Positions 26,057-33,948 of a stretch of DNA of 64,000 nt are shown here, in pieces. Source of the stretch: Streptomyces sp. NBC_01268 (lineage in GTDB: Bacteria; Actinomycetota; Actinomycetes; Streptomycetales; Streptomycetaceae). The stretch lies in the NCBI RefSeq assembly GCF_036240795.1, contig NZ_CP108454.1:682001-746000 (forward strand), in the 5' to 3' direction. Numbering within the stretch: the stretch's first letter is position 1; every line of letters starts with the position of its first letter. The position numbers were made by a program, and so were the translations under genes. A model generated the notes under the pieces. That model did not search any database, was not told the origin of the DNA, and saw only the letters and a program-made list of their open reading frames with translations.

Positions 26057-27355
26057 ATGATCACGAGAAAACGGCTGGCGACCGGGGCCTGCGGCGCGCT
26101 GCTCGCCGCCCTGGCCGTCGGGCTCCTCCCGACGAGTGCCGCCGCCGACGACGGCCCGGCGGCGACGGACTCCCCCAAGGAATCCCCCAAGGTCGAGCTG
26201 GTGCTCGACGTCAGCGGCTCGATGCGGCAGCGCGACATCGACGGACAGTCCCGCATGAGCGCCGCGAAGCAGGCCTTCAACGAGGTCCTGGACGCGGTCC
26301 CCGAGGAGGTGCGGCTCGGCATACGCACCCTCGGCGCCGACTACCCGGGCCAGGACCGCAAGCGCGGCTGCAAGGACACCCGCCAGCTCTACCCGGTCGG
26401 CCCGCTGGACCGCACCGAGGCCAAGACCGCGGTCGCCACCCTCGCCCCCACCGGGTGGACGCCCATCGGTCCGGCGCTGCTCGGCGCCGCCGAGGACCTC
26501 AAGGGCGGCGAGGCCACCAAGCGGATCGTGCTCATCACCGACGGCGAGGACACCTGCGCCCCGCTCGACCCGTGCGTGGTCGCCAGGGACATCGCCGCCA
26601 AGGGCATCCACCTGGTCATCGACACCCTGGGTCTGGTCCCCGACGCCAAGACCCGCCGCCAGCTGATGTGCATCGCCGAGGCAACCGGCGGCACCTACAC
26701 CTCCGTGCACCGCACCGAGGAGCTCTCCGGACGCGTACGGCAGCTGGTCGACCGCGCGGCCGACCCGGTCGTCACCCCGGTGGCCGCCACGGGCGCCGAG
26801 CGGTGCGCCGACGCCCCGACGCTCAAGCCGGGCCTGTACACCGACCGGCAGACCTTCGGCCGGCACCGCTGGTACCGCGTCGACGTCCTTCCCGGCCAGG
26901 AGCTGCGCGCCTCGGTGAGCATCTCGGCCGACCGGGCCGTCAACAACGACTACGGCGTGCTGCTGCGGGCCGTCACCGTGCACGGGCGGGAGATCGTCCG
27001 CGGTGCCGAGGCGGGCGACGGGCGCACCGACGTCGTCTCGACCGGTCTGCGCTACCCGAAGGCCGAACTCGACGAGGGCTTCGGCGACGGCGACGCGAAG
27101 CCGGCCGCCGAGGTCGTCTGCCTCCAGGTCAGCAACTCGTTCTCCGCTCCCCCGTCGGTCAAGACCACCCCGGGCATGCCGGTCGAGCTCGCCATCGACG
27201 TCGTCGACGGCCCCGGCTCGGCCTCCGACGTGGCCTCGTTCGGCCTCGGCCGCGGCTGGTGGCTGCTCGGCGCGCTCGCGCTCGCCGGGTTCCTCGGCGG
27301 CCTGCTCTGGGGCTGGCTGTCCCGTTGGCGCCTCGCGGTCTGGAGGACCCACTGA
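26057..27355 (+). CDS. Secreted, membrane-anchored VWA-domain protein
   Basis: 432 residues. Signal peptide ~1-30 (TSAAA-DD). A von Willebrand A domain (~45-235) has the metal-site motif LVLDVSGSM (D51, S53, S55) and LITDGEDTC, with Cys pairs that could form disulfides outside the cell. A beta-rich domain (~250-400) follows, then a C-terminal TM segment (WWLLGALALAGFLGGLLWGW). So it is anchored with its binding domain outside. Partner unknown. It overlaps the next gene by one base (TGATG), which indicates translational coupling. Confidence 0.82.
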   Translation: MITRKRLATGACGALLAALAVGLLPTSAAADDGPAATDSPKESPKVELVLDVSGSMRQRDIDGQSRMSAAKQAFNEVLDAVPEEVRLGIRTLGADYPGQDRKRGCKDTRQLYPVGPLDRTEAKTAVATLAPTGWTPIGPALLGAAEDLKGGEATKRIVLITDGEDTCAPLDPCVVARDIAAKGIHLVIDTLGLVPDAKTRRQLMCIAEATGGTYTSVHRTEELSGRVRQLVDRAADPVVTPVAATGAERCADAPTLKPGLYTDRQTFGRHRWYRVDVLPGQELRASVSISADRAVNNDYGVLLRAVTVHGREIVRGAEAGDGRTDVVSTGLRYPKAELDEGFGDGDAKPAAEVVCLQVSNSFSAPPSVKTTPGMPVELAIDVVDGPGSASDVASFGLGRGWWLLGALALAGFLGGLLWGWLSRWRLAVWRTH

Positions 27356-28164
27356 TGCCGATCGTCCCCCGCACCCTCGGCCGGCTGACGGCGGGCCTCG
27401 CGCTCGCGGGCGCCGCCCTGCTCGGCCCGGCCGCCACGGCCGGGTCCGCCGACACGGCGACGCCCGGTCCGAGCGCCTCGGCGACGGACGCCGGGCCCAC
27501 CGAGGCCGGCACCTCCTTCCGTACCGCCGCCTTCTTCCGGCAGGGCCAGGAGGCCACGGCGCAGGCGTCCACGGGTGACTACCTGTACTGGGTGTTCCCC
27601 GCCGACACCGGACAGCGGCCGACCGTCGACGCGACGGTCACGCTTCCGGACGCCGCCCTGCGGCACGGCTCCTCCGCCTGGCGGATCGACGTGTACGACG
27701 GGCTGCGCAGGCGCCAGCCGTGCATGTACGGCATGCAGAGCAGGCTCGCGGCCAAGGAGACGGCCACGGTCAAGCTGACCTGCGTGCTGCGCCCCGTCCG
27801 GGCCGCCGCGGACACCTGGTCGAACGACGCGCTGCCCGGCAGCTACTTCGTACGCCTGACGGTGACCGGGCTCCCCGAGGAGGACCTGGGCCAGCCGTTC
27901 TCGGCGCGGCTCGCCGCGACCTCGCTCGACAAGGGCGGGGCGTACGCGACGGACGGCGCGCTCGCCGTACCGCTGGTGCCGGGGGCGACCACGCCGGAGA
28001 CGGTCGAGGCCCGCGCGCCCGAGGACGGCTGGTCCTCGGGCTGGTGGTCGGACCGCTGGATCTGGACGGCCGCCGGCGGTGTGCTGGCCGCCCTCGCGGG
28101 GATCGGCGGGTACGTCCTGACCCGCGGCTCCGGCCGCCCGGGCCACGTCCCTCCGACGGCCTGA
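27355..28164 (+). CDS. Membrane-anchored partner of the VWA protein, function unknown
   Basis: 269 residues, not assigned to a named family. Signal peptide ~1-32 (LLGPAATAGSA), an extracellular beta-rich region (~45-220) with FFRQGQEATAQASTGDYLYW and two Cys residues (CMYGMQSR and KLTCVLRP), and a single C-terminal TM helix (WTAAGGVLAALAGIGGYVL). The ATG overlaps the VWA stop codon, and GGAGGAC precedes it. The matched topology and coupling imply the two proteins work together at the cell surface. Confidence 0.78.
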   Translation: MPIVPRTLGRLTAGLALAGAALLGPAATAGSADTATPGPSASATDAGPTEAGTSFRTAAFFRQGQEATAQASTGDYLYWVFPADTGQRPTVDATVTLPDAALRHGSSAWRIDVYDGLRRRQPCMYGMQSRLAAKETATVKLTCVLRPVRAAADTWSNDALPGSYFVRLTVTGLPEEDLGQPFSARLAATSLDKGGAYATDGALAVPLVPGATTPETVEARAPEDGWSSGWWSDRWIWTAAGGVLAALAGIGGYVLTRGSGRPGHVPPTA

Positions 28165-28184
28165 CGGTCCCCCGCCCGCGCTCC

Positions 28185-28222
28185 GGCCCCCGCCGCTCGT
28201 ACCCGTACGAGCGGCGGGGGCC
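28185..28222. terminator. Bidirectional terminator between convergent operons
   Basis: Perfect 18-base inverted repeat around CC. It lies between the VWA-partner gene and the convergent response regulator and should serve both. Confidence 0.75.
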
Positions 28223-28248
28223 GAGTGCTTTCCCCGCCCCGGTGCGCG

Positions 28249-29004
28249 TCAGAACCCGCCGGGACGGACCAGGCCCGTCTCGTAGGCGTGGACGGCGGCC
28301 TGGGTGCGGTCGCGCAGCGACAGCTTGGTGAGGATCCGACTCACGTACGTCTTCACGGTCTGCTCGGCGACCACGAGCCGTCCGGCGATCTCGGCGTTGG
28401 ACAGGCCCTGCGCGATGAGCGTCAGCACCTCCGTCTCCCGCTCCGTCAGGGCGCCGACCCGGTCCATGAGCGGGGAGCGGGGCGTGGGGCTGAGCCGGGA
28501 GAACTCGGCGATGAGCCGCTTGGTCACGTTGGGGGCGAGCAGCGCGTCGCCGCGCGCCACGACCCGTACCGCCTGGGCGAGTTCCTCGGCGGAGGCGTCC
28601 TTCAGGAGGAAGCCGGAGGCGCCGGCGCGCAGCGCCTCGTACACGTACTCGTCCAGGTCGAAGGTGGTGAGGACGAGGACCTTGACGGTGGCGTCGGCGG
28701 GCGCGGTGAGGATGCGGGTGGCTTCGAGGCCGCCGGTGCCGGGCATCCGGATGTCCATCAGGACGACGTCGGGAGCGAGTTCGGCGGCCTTGGCGACGGC
28801 GTCGGCGCCGTCGACGGCCTGACCGACGACCTGGATGCCGGGCTCCGCGTTCAGCAGGACGGTGAAGCCCTGCCTGACCATCACCTGGTCGTCGGCGATG
28901 AGCACCCGGATGTCGCGGCCGGCCCCGCCGCCGGGGCCGCCGGGATCGCCGTCACTGCCGGGGCCGCCCGGATCGCCGTGACTGCCGTGACTGCCGTCGG
29001 TCAT
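28249..29004 (-). CDS. NarL/LuxR family response regulator
   Basis: 251 residues. A 27-residue Gly/Asp/Ser-rich leader precedes the receiver domain (~32-150) with the phospho-acceptor Asp in VVLMDIRMPGTGG (about D84) and the Lys in SGFLLKDAS. The C-terminal LuxR helix-turn-helix is LTERETEVLTLIAQGLSNAE and what follows. The start overlaps the kinase stop by 4 bases (ATGA), so the two are coupled. The output genes are unknown. Confidence 0.92.
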   Translation of the reverse strand: MTDGSHGSHGDPGGPGSDGDPGGPGGGAGRDIRVLIADDQVMVRQGFTVLLNAEPGIQVVGQAVDGADAVAKAAELAPDVVLMDIRMPGTGGLEATRILTAPADATVKVLVLTTFDLDEYVYEALRAGASGFLLKDASAEELAQAVRVVARGDALLAPNVTKRLIAEFSRLSPTPRSPLMDRVGALTERETEVLTLIAQGLSNAEIAGRLVVAEQTVKTYVSRILTKLSLRDRTQAAVHAYETGLVRPGGF

Positions 29005-30311
29005 GAACCGTCCTTCGCCGTCGTGCGGGGTGGGTCGAGGAGAGGGGCGGGCAGGGTGGCGGTGACGTCCCAGCCGCCGTCGGGGGTGGGTCCGGCCGCG
29101 AGTTCGCCGCCCAGCATGGCGGTGCGTTCCCGCATGCCGAGCAGTCCGTGCCCGGGCTCCCTGCCCCCGCCCGAGGGTACGGGGCCGGCCGCGCGGGTGG
29201 CGGCCGTGTTGGTGATCCGTACCGTCAGCCCGTCGGCGTGGTAGTGCGTGGCCACGGCGGCCCGGGCGCCGGGCGCGTGCCGCATGGCGTTGCTCAGGGC
29301 CTCCTGGACGATGCGGTACGCGGAGAGTTCGGTGCCCGGGGAGAGCGGCCGCGGTTCGCCGACGGTCTCGGAGGTGACGTGCAGGCCGGTCGCACGGACG
29401 TTGGCGAGGAGCTCGCCGAGCCGGTCCAGCGTGGGCTGCGGGGCGTGCCGTACGCCCGCCGCGGCGTCGCCCGCCGCCCCGTCACCGCGCAGGACGCCGA
29501 GGACACGGCGCAGTTCGGTCAGGGCGTCGACGGCGTTCTGCCGGATGCCGGCCAGGTTCTCGCGCAGCTCCGGGGACGGGTCCTCGACCAGGTGGGGGGC
29601 GACCTGGGCCTGGATGGAGATGACGGACATGTGGTGGGCGACGACGTCGTGGAGCTCGCGGGCGATCCGGCCGCGCTCTTCGAGCAGGGCGCGCCGGGCG
29701 CGTTCCTCCGCGGTCAGTTCCTCCTGCTCCACGAGCCGGGTGCGCGAGACGCGGGTCGCGCGCAGCGATGCGCCGACGACGGTCGCGGTGGCGAAGGCGA
29801 CGGCGCCCGGCAGGAGGGTCGGCAGGTGCGGGACGCCGCCGGGGGCGAGCGCCCCGACTCCGGTGAGCAGGCTGACGCCGAGGGCCGCCGCGGCGGCGAC
29901 GGGGCGGACGCGCAGGGCGAGGAGCAGGAGGACGAGGGTGTGCAGGGTGATGGCGGCGGCGTTCCAGGGCCATCCGGCGCCGAAGAGGGAGGAGGTGACG
30001 TTCATCGACACGAAGAGCCCGGCCGTGGAGAGCCACCAGCCGGCGGCGGGCCGGGTGAGGGCCAGGATCGGGGCGGCCGCCTGGGCGACGACGAGGAGCG
30101 TGACGCCACCGGGGAGGGGGTCCATGCTCTGGGCGTCGAGGTTCAGGTTCCAGATGCCCAACAGGACGGTGAGCAGGACGAGATGGGCGTGCGGGAGCCA
30201 GTTGAGCCAGCGGTTGCGCGGCAGCGGATCGCGGCGCGTGGTCCACAGGTCCGCGCGCAGGATGCCCGGCGCGGCGCGCAGCGCGCCCTCCCAGCGTGTC
30301 GTGTCCTTCAC
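29001..30311 (-). CDS. NarL-type sensor histidine kinase (HisKA_3)
   Basis: 436 residues: N-terminal membrane domain with about five TM helices (~30-190, for example HLVLLTVLLGIWNL and ALGVSLLTGVGAL), dimerisation/phosphoacceptor ERGRIARELHDVVAHHMS (His near 219), and HATPase_c (EALSNAMRHAPGA, GHGLLGMRERTAMLGG). The sensor has little extracellular sequence, so it probably senses within or at the membrane. The GTG at 30311 has GGGGGAG upstream; the in-frame extension to 30374 starts with a His/Asp-rich stretch and is rejected. It is coupled to its response regulator. Confidence 0.9.
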   Translation of the reverse strand: MKDTTRWEGALRAAPGILRADLWTTRRDPLPRNRWLNWLPHAHLVLLTVLLGIWNLNLDAQSMDPLPGGVTLLVVAQAAAPILALTRPAAGWWLSTAGLFVSMNVTSSLFGAGWPWNAAAITLHTLVLLLLALRVRPVAAAAALGVSLLTGVGALAPGGVPHLPTLLPGAVAFATATVVGASLRATRVSRTRLVEQEELTAEERARRALLEERGRIARELHDVVAHHMSVISIQAQVAPHLVEDPSPELRENLAGIRQNAVDALTELRRVLGVLRGDGAAGDAAAGVRHAPQPTLDRLGELLANVRATGLHVTSETVGEPRPLSPGTELSAYRIVQEALSNAMRHAPGARAAVATHYHADGLTVRITNTAATRAAGPVPSGGGREPGHGLLGMRERTAMLGGELAAGPTPDGGWDVTATLPAPLLDPPRTTAKDGS

Positions 30312-30366
30312 CGTGCTCCCCCTGCCGTGTCCGTGGTCGTGCGGATGATCATCGTGCTGCCCCAGC

Positions 30367-31680
30367 CTAAGCACGCCGCGACTCCGTCCGGACGCCGGAC
30401 CGCTGCTCGGCCGGACCGGCCGGCCGGGGCACTCGGATCGCTCGGGACGATCCGCGCGGCGGGGAGGATCCGAGCGGTGGGGACGGGTGGCTCGTGCGTA
30501 CCGTGCGCGGCGCGCGGCGCGGACGTCCCGGCCGCCGCGTGGCCCGCTCGTACGCGTGGAACGCGGCGCCGCAGATCAGCAGGGCGCCCACGAAGAGGGG
30601 GAGCCAGCCGAGGCGGGCGAGGACCCAGGCGTAGCCGTCGGGGACGGTGTGGAGGCCGGTCAGCGGCCCGTGGCCGAGGAGGCCGCCGGTGAGGAGTCCA
30701 CCGGCGGTGACGGCGATCATCGCGGTCTGGTGCCAGAGGAAGACGGTCATGGCGCACAGGTTGAGCAGGGCGACGGCCGCCCAGGCGGCGGGCCGGCGCA
30801 GGGCGCGGCGGAGCGGGCCGAGGAGCAGCACGGCGCCGCCGGACTGGGCCAGGCCGAAGGTGACGGCGGCGAGCGTGGGCGGGTTGAGGTTCGAGACGGG
30901 GGCGCCGGGCACGCCGACCATGGAGCCGGGGTAGCCCGCGAAGGCGACGAGCAGTCCGGTGGCGGCGGCGCCGCCCAGCAGCAGGCCCCAGGCCGCGCCG
31001 CCGGTCAGCGGGCCGCGGCGGGCGAGGAGGCTGCCGAGGCAGTACGGGACGAGCCAGCCCGCCGGCAGGTTGAGCCAGCCGAGGGCTTCGGGTCCGTCGA
31101 ACCCGAAGCGGACCAGGTCGACGTGGAGGACGACGGCGAGCGGCCACAGCGGGTGGATCCGGGCGACGAGCGGGGTGGCGGCGGTGAGCGCGGCGAGGAC
31201 CAACAGGAACCACAGCGGGGAGAGCACCAGCTTGCCGAGCGTGTGGAGGGTCTGCCAGGGCACCCCGCAGGCCAGCATGACGCCGCTCGCGACCGTCCAG
31301 ACGCCGAGCAGCGGGACGACCGGCCGGAACAGGCGGCGCAGTCGGGCGGAGATCCAGCTCCCGTGGCTCTCGCCGTGGGCCCGGGCGGCGGCGTGACCGC
31401 GCGCCGCGACGTGTCCGCCGACGAGGAAGAAGACCGCGAGGGTCTGGAACACCCAGGAGACGGGGGTGAATTCGGGGAGGTGCCCGAGCGGGCTCTCGGC
31501 ACGCAGGGTGCCGCTGTCGCTGACGAGGGCGGTGACGAGCCAGTGTCCGAGGACCACCCCGAGGATGGCGAAGGCGCGGAGCGCGTCGAGGGCGCGGTCA
31601 CGCCCGGGCGGGGTGGCGGCTTCGACGCGGTCGACGACGGCGCGGAGCGAGGCGCCGGTCCGGCGGGTGCGCTCAGGCAT
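30367..31680 (-). CDS. Acyltransferase 3 family membrane protein
   Basis: 437 residues with around ten TM helices and the early motif RALDALRAFAILGVVLGHWL, including the conserved Arg and His of acyltransferase-3 proteins, which transfer acyl groups to sugars or lipids. A Pro/Ser/Arg-rich cytoplasmic tail follows (~395-437). The ATG at 31680 lies 8 bases inside the end of the upstream hydrolase gene, so translation is coupled. The acyl acceptor is unknown. Confidence 0.82.
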   Translation of the reverse strand: MPERTRRTGASLRAVVDRVEAATPPGRDRALDALRAFAILGVVLGHWLVTALVSDSGTLRAESPLGHLPEFTPVSWVFQTLAVFFLVGGHVAARGHAAARAHGESHGSWISARLRRLFRPVVPLLGVWTVASGVMLACGVPWQTLHTLGKLVLSPLWFLLVLAALTAATPLVARIHPLWPLAVVLHVDLVRFGFDGPEALGWLNLPAGWLVPYCLGSLLARRGPLTGGAAWGLLLGGAAATGLLVAFAGYPGSMVGVPGAPVSNLNPPTLAAVTFGLAQSGGAVLLLGPLRRALRRPAAWAAVALLNLCAMTVFLWHQTAMIAVTAGGLLTGGLLGHGPLTGLHTVPDGYAWVLARLGWLPLFVGALLICGAAFHAYERATRRPGRPRRAPRTVRTSHPSPPLGSSPPRGSSRAIRVPRPAGPAEQRSGVRTESRRA

Positions 31681-32665
31681 GGTGGGGCTCCCGTCCGTCG
31701 ACGATCCTCGCGATGTTCTCCAGCGGTACGGAGCCGGGGACGAGGTAGTCGCTGTGGCCGCCGTCGCCCGCGTCGAAGGTGCGGGCGCCGAAGCCGGCGG
31801 CCAAGGGGTCCTCGCCGAAGCCGAGTTCCGAGCCGGGCAGCAGCGGGAGCCGGACGTGCGGGACGTCGCCGATCCAGTCGGCGGCGCCGCGCCCGGCCCA
31901 GACGGCGGCCCGGGTGTGCAGGTCGGCGACGGTGTCGGAGCCGGTGCCGGGGCTGCCGTAGAGGACGAGGGCGTCGGCCGGGAGGCCGGCGGCCGCGCGG
32001 CCGCAGACCGCGGAGCCGTACGAGTGGCACAGCAGGGTGATGCGGGCGCCGGGCTTCGCTCGGCGCAGCTCGTCGACGAAGGCGCGGAGCGCGGGTGCCG
32101 CCTGGTCGGCGCGGCCGGGGGTGAGGGAGGCGGTGCTGCCGGTGGCGGGGGTGCGGTAGCCGAGCCAGGCGACGACGGCGGCGCGGGCGCCGGGGCGACC
32201 GGGGAGCGCGTCGTGCAGGGCGACGGCGCCGGCGCGGAAGCGGCCGTAGCGGTCGAGGTCGGTGTCGGCTCCGGGGACGAGCACCGCGATCCGGTCGGCC
32301 GCGGCGAGGTCGCCGACGACCTCGGCGGCGCGGCCGCCGTCGCGTCCGTCGAAGGAGAGGAACTGGCGCCCTGGTGCGGCCATGGCGTGCAGCGAGGCCG
32401 CTCGCTTGCGCGCCCCGTAGGCGTCGGCGCTCCGCTCGGCCGCCCGTACCGCGGTCCGCGCGGCGGTGTACCGCGCGGCGAGCTCCGCGGAGGTCGCCGA
32501 GACGAGCGGTGCGACGGGGGCCGGAGCGGGCGCGGGCACGTCCACGGGCCGGGCGGCCCCGGCGACCGGCACCGCGACGGCGGCGGTGACGAGCGCGGCG
32601 AGGAGGGTGCGGCGCAGTCGTCCGGGAGAGGGTGCGCGGCGGGGGCCGCGCGGGAGGGGCGCCAT
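31673..32665 (-). CDS. Secreted alpha/beta hydrolase (DUF1023-like)
   Basis: 330 residues: signal peptide or N-anchor ~1-37 (LLAALVTAAVAVPVAGAA), then a hydrolase domain with the nucleophile elbow LLCHSYGSAVCG near 205-216 and a late GGHSDYLVPGS histidine. VLVPGADTDLDRYGRF is typical of DUF1023 proteins of Streptomyces. An exported esterase or lipase is the likely role. Its 3' end overlaps the acyltransferase gene, so one may add and the other remove an acyl group (inference). Confidence 0.8.
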   Translation of the reverse strand: MAPLPRGPRRAPSPGRLRRTLLAALVTAAVAVPVAGAARPVDVPAPAPAPVAPLVSATSAELAARYTAARTAVRAAERSADAYGARKRAASLHAMAAPGRQFLSFDGRDGGRAAEVVGDLAAADRIAVLVPGADTDLDRYGRFRAGAVALHDALPGRPGARAAVVAWLGYRTPATGSTASLTPGRADQAAPALRAFVDELRRAKPGARITLLCHSYGSAVCGRAAAGLPADALVLYGSPGTGSDTVADLHTRAAVWAGRGAADWIGDVPHVRLPLLPGSELGFGEDPLAAGFGARTFDAGDGGHSDYLVPGSVPLENIARIVDGREPHHA

Positions 32666-32817
32666 GGGTGTTCCTTCCGTACCGGTGGTCGATCCGGCAC
32701 CGAAGGTACGAAGCGCGGCGTGTGGTCGGCGTCCCGCCGGGGAGCCAAACCCCTACGTAGCTCTCAGGTATGACGGGTAGTCCGCACGGGGGCGGCGCCG
32801 GGCCTGAGGGCGGGCGG

Positions 32818-33399
32818 TCACTCCCCCGCCGTCCCGGCCGCCCTCTCGTACCGCAGCATCACCACGCCGTTGGGGAAGGTGCGGGTGGCGTCGAGGCGGA
32901 GGTCGGCGGTGGCGTCCGTCGGCGCGAGGAGCGGGGTGCCGCGTCCGATCACGACGGGGTGGACGTAGATCTGGTAGGCGTCGATCAGGTCGTGCGCGCG
33001 GAAGGAGGCGACCAGGTCTGCGCCGCTGAGGGTGAGGTCGCCGTCGGCCGCGGCGGCGAGCGCGCGGACCTCGGCCGGGTCGACGCGCGGGACCACCGTG
33101 GTGTTCCAGTCGGCGTGGTCCAGGGTGGTGGAGTAGACGGTCTTCGGCATCGTGCGCCAGATCCCGGCGAACTCCCTCACCGCGGGGGAGGCCGCCGGGT
33201 CGGCGTCGGCCGTGGGCCAGAAGTCGGCCATCAGCTGGTGGGTGCGGCGGCCGCTGAGGAACCGGCCCATGGTGGCGAGTTGCTCGTTGAAGTGGAGATG
33301 CAGCTCCTCGTCGACGCGGTGCCACGCGATGTCGTGGTCCGGTCCCTCGGTGTAGCCGTCCAGGGACACGCCCGCGAACAGAACGATCTTTCCCGGCAT
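32818..33399 (-). CDS. RibD C-terminal / dihydrofolate reductase-like protein
   Basis: 193 residues of the dihydrofolate-reductase fold seen in RibD C-terminal proteins: MPGKIVLFAGVSLDGYTEGP at the start, RFLSGRRTHQLMADFWP and VYVHPV-type IYVHPVVIGRGTPLL. These small stand-alone reductases have unknown substrates. The ATG at 33399 is preferred over the GTG at 33408 because GAGAGGG is better spaced. No cofactor pathway gene is adjacent. Confidence 0.82.
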   Translation of the reverse strand: MPGKIVLFAGVSLDGYTEGPDHDIAWHRVDEELHLHFNEQLATMGRFLSGRRTHQLMADFWPTADADPAASPAVREFAGIWRTMPKTVYSTTLDHADWNTTVVPRVDPAEVRALAAAADGDLTLSGADLVASFRAHDLIDAYQIYVHPVVIGRGTPLLAPTDATADLRLDATRTFPNGVVMLRYERAAGTAGE

Positions 33400-33437
33400 C
33401 TGGTGCACGCCCTCTCGTAGGGAGGGCCCCGGCCGTG

Positions 33438-33917
33438 TCAGACCATGCGGCGGGCGCCCTCCTTGATGGCCTCTCGGATACGGTTATAGGTTCCGCAGCG
33501 GCAGATGTTGCGGATCTGGTCGAGATCGGCCTCGTCGACCTCGCGTCCGGCCTCGTGGGCGCGGCGCACGGCCGCCACGGCGGTCATGATCTGGCCGGGC
33601 TGGCAGTAGCCGCACTGGGCCACGTCGATGTCGAGCCAGGCCTCCTGCATCGGGTGGAGGTCCCTGCCGACGGTCGCGGGCAGGCCCTCGATGGTGGTGA
33701 CCTCGTCATCGGGCGTGAGGTCCTTCACCGGTACGGCGCAGGGTGTGAAGGCGCGGCCGTTGAGGTGGCTCGTACACGCCTGGCAGACGCCGACGCCGCA
33801 GCCGTACTTGGGTCCGGTGACGCCGAGGACGTCCCGGAGCACCCAGAGCAGGCGGACGTCGTCCTCGACCTCGGCGGTGACGGCCTTGCCGTTGAGGATG
33901 AAGGTGTGCTGGGGCAC
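33438..33917 (-). CDS. (2Fe-2S) small subunit of molybdenum hydroxylase
   Basis: 159 residues, the iron-sulfur subunit of isoquinoline 1-oxidoreductase/aldehyde-dehydrogenase-like enzymes. Two [2Fe-2S] clusters are set by CGVGVCQAC (C40, C45, C48) with C60, and by CGYCQPGQ and CRCG further on. It transfers electrons from the molybdenum site to an acceptor. It lies 31 bases after the large subunit in the same direction. No FAD-subunit gene is present, as in this two-subunit subgroup. Confidence 0.92.
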   Translation of the reverse strand: MPQHTFILNGKAVTAEVEDDVRLLWVLRDVLGVTGPKYGCGVGVCQACTSHLNGRAFTPCAVPVKDLTPDDEVTTIEGLPATVGRDLHPMQEAWLDIDVAQCGYCQPGQIMTAVAAVRRAHEAGREVDEADLDQIRNICRCGTYNRIREAIKEGARRMV

Positions 33918-33948
33918 GGTGGCTCCTGGTTCCTGCCGGAGACCGGCG

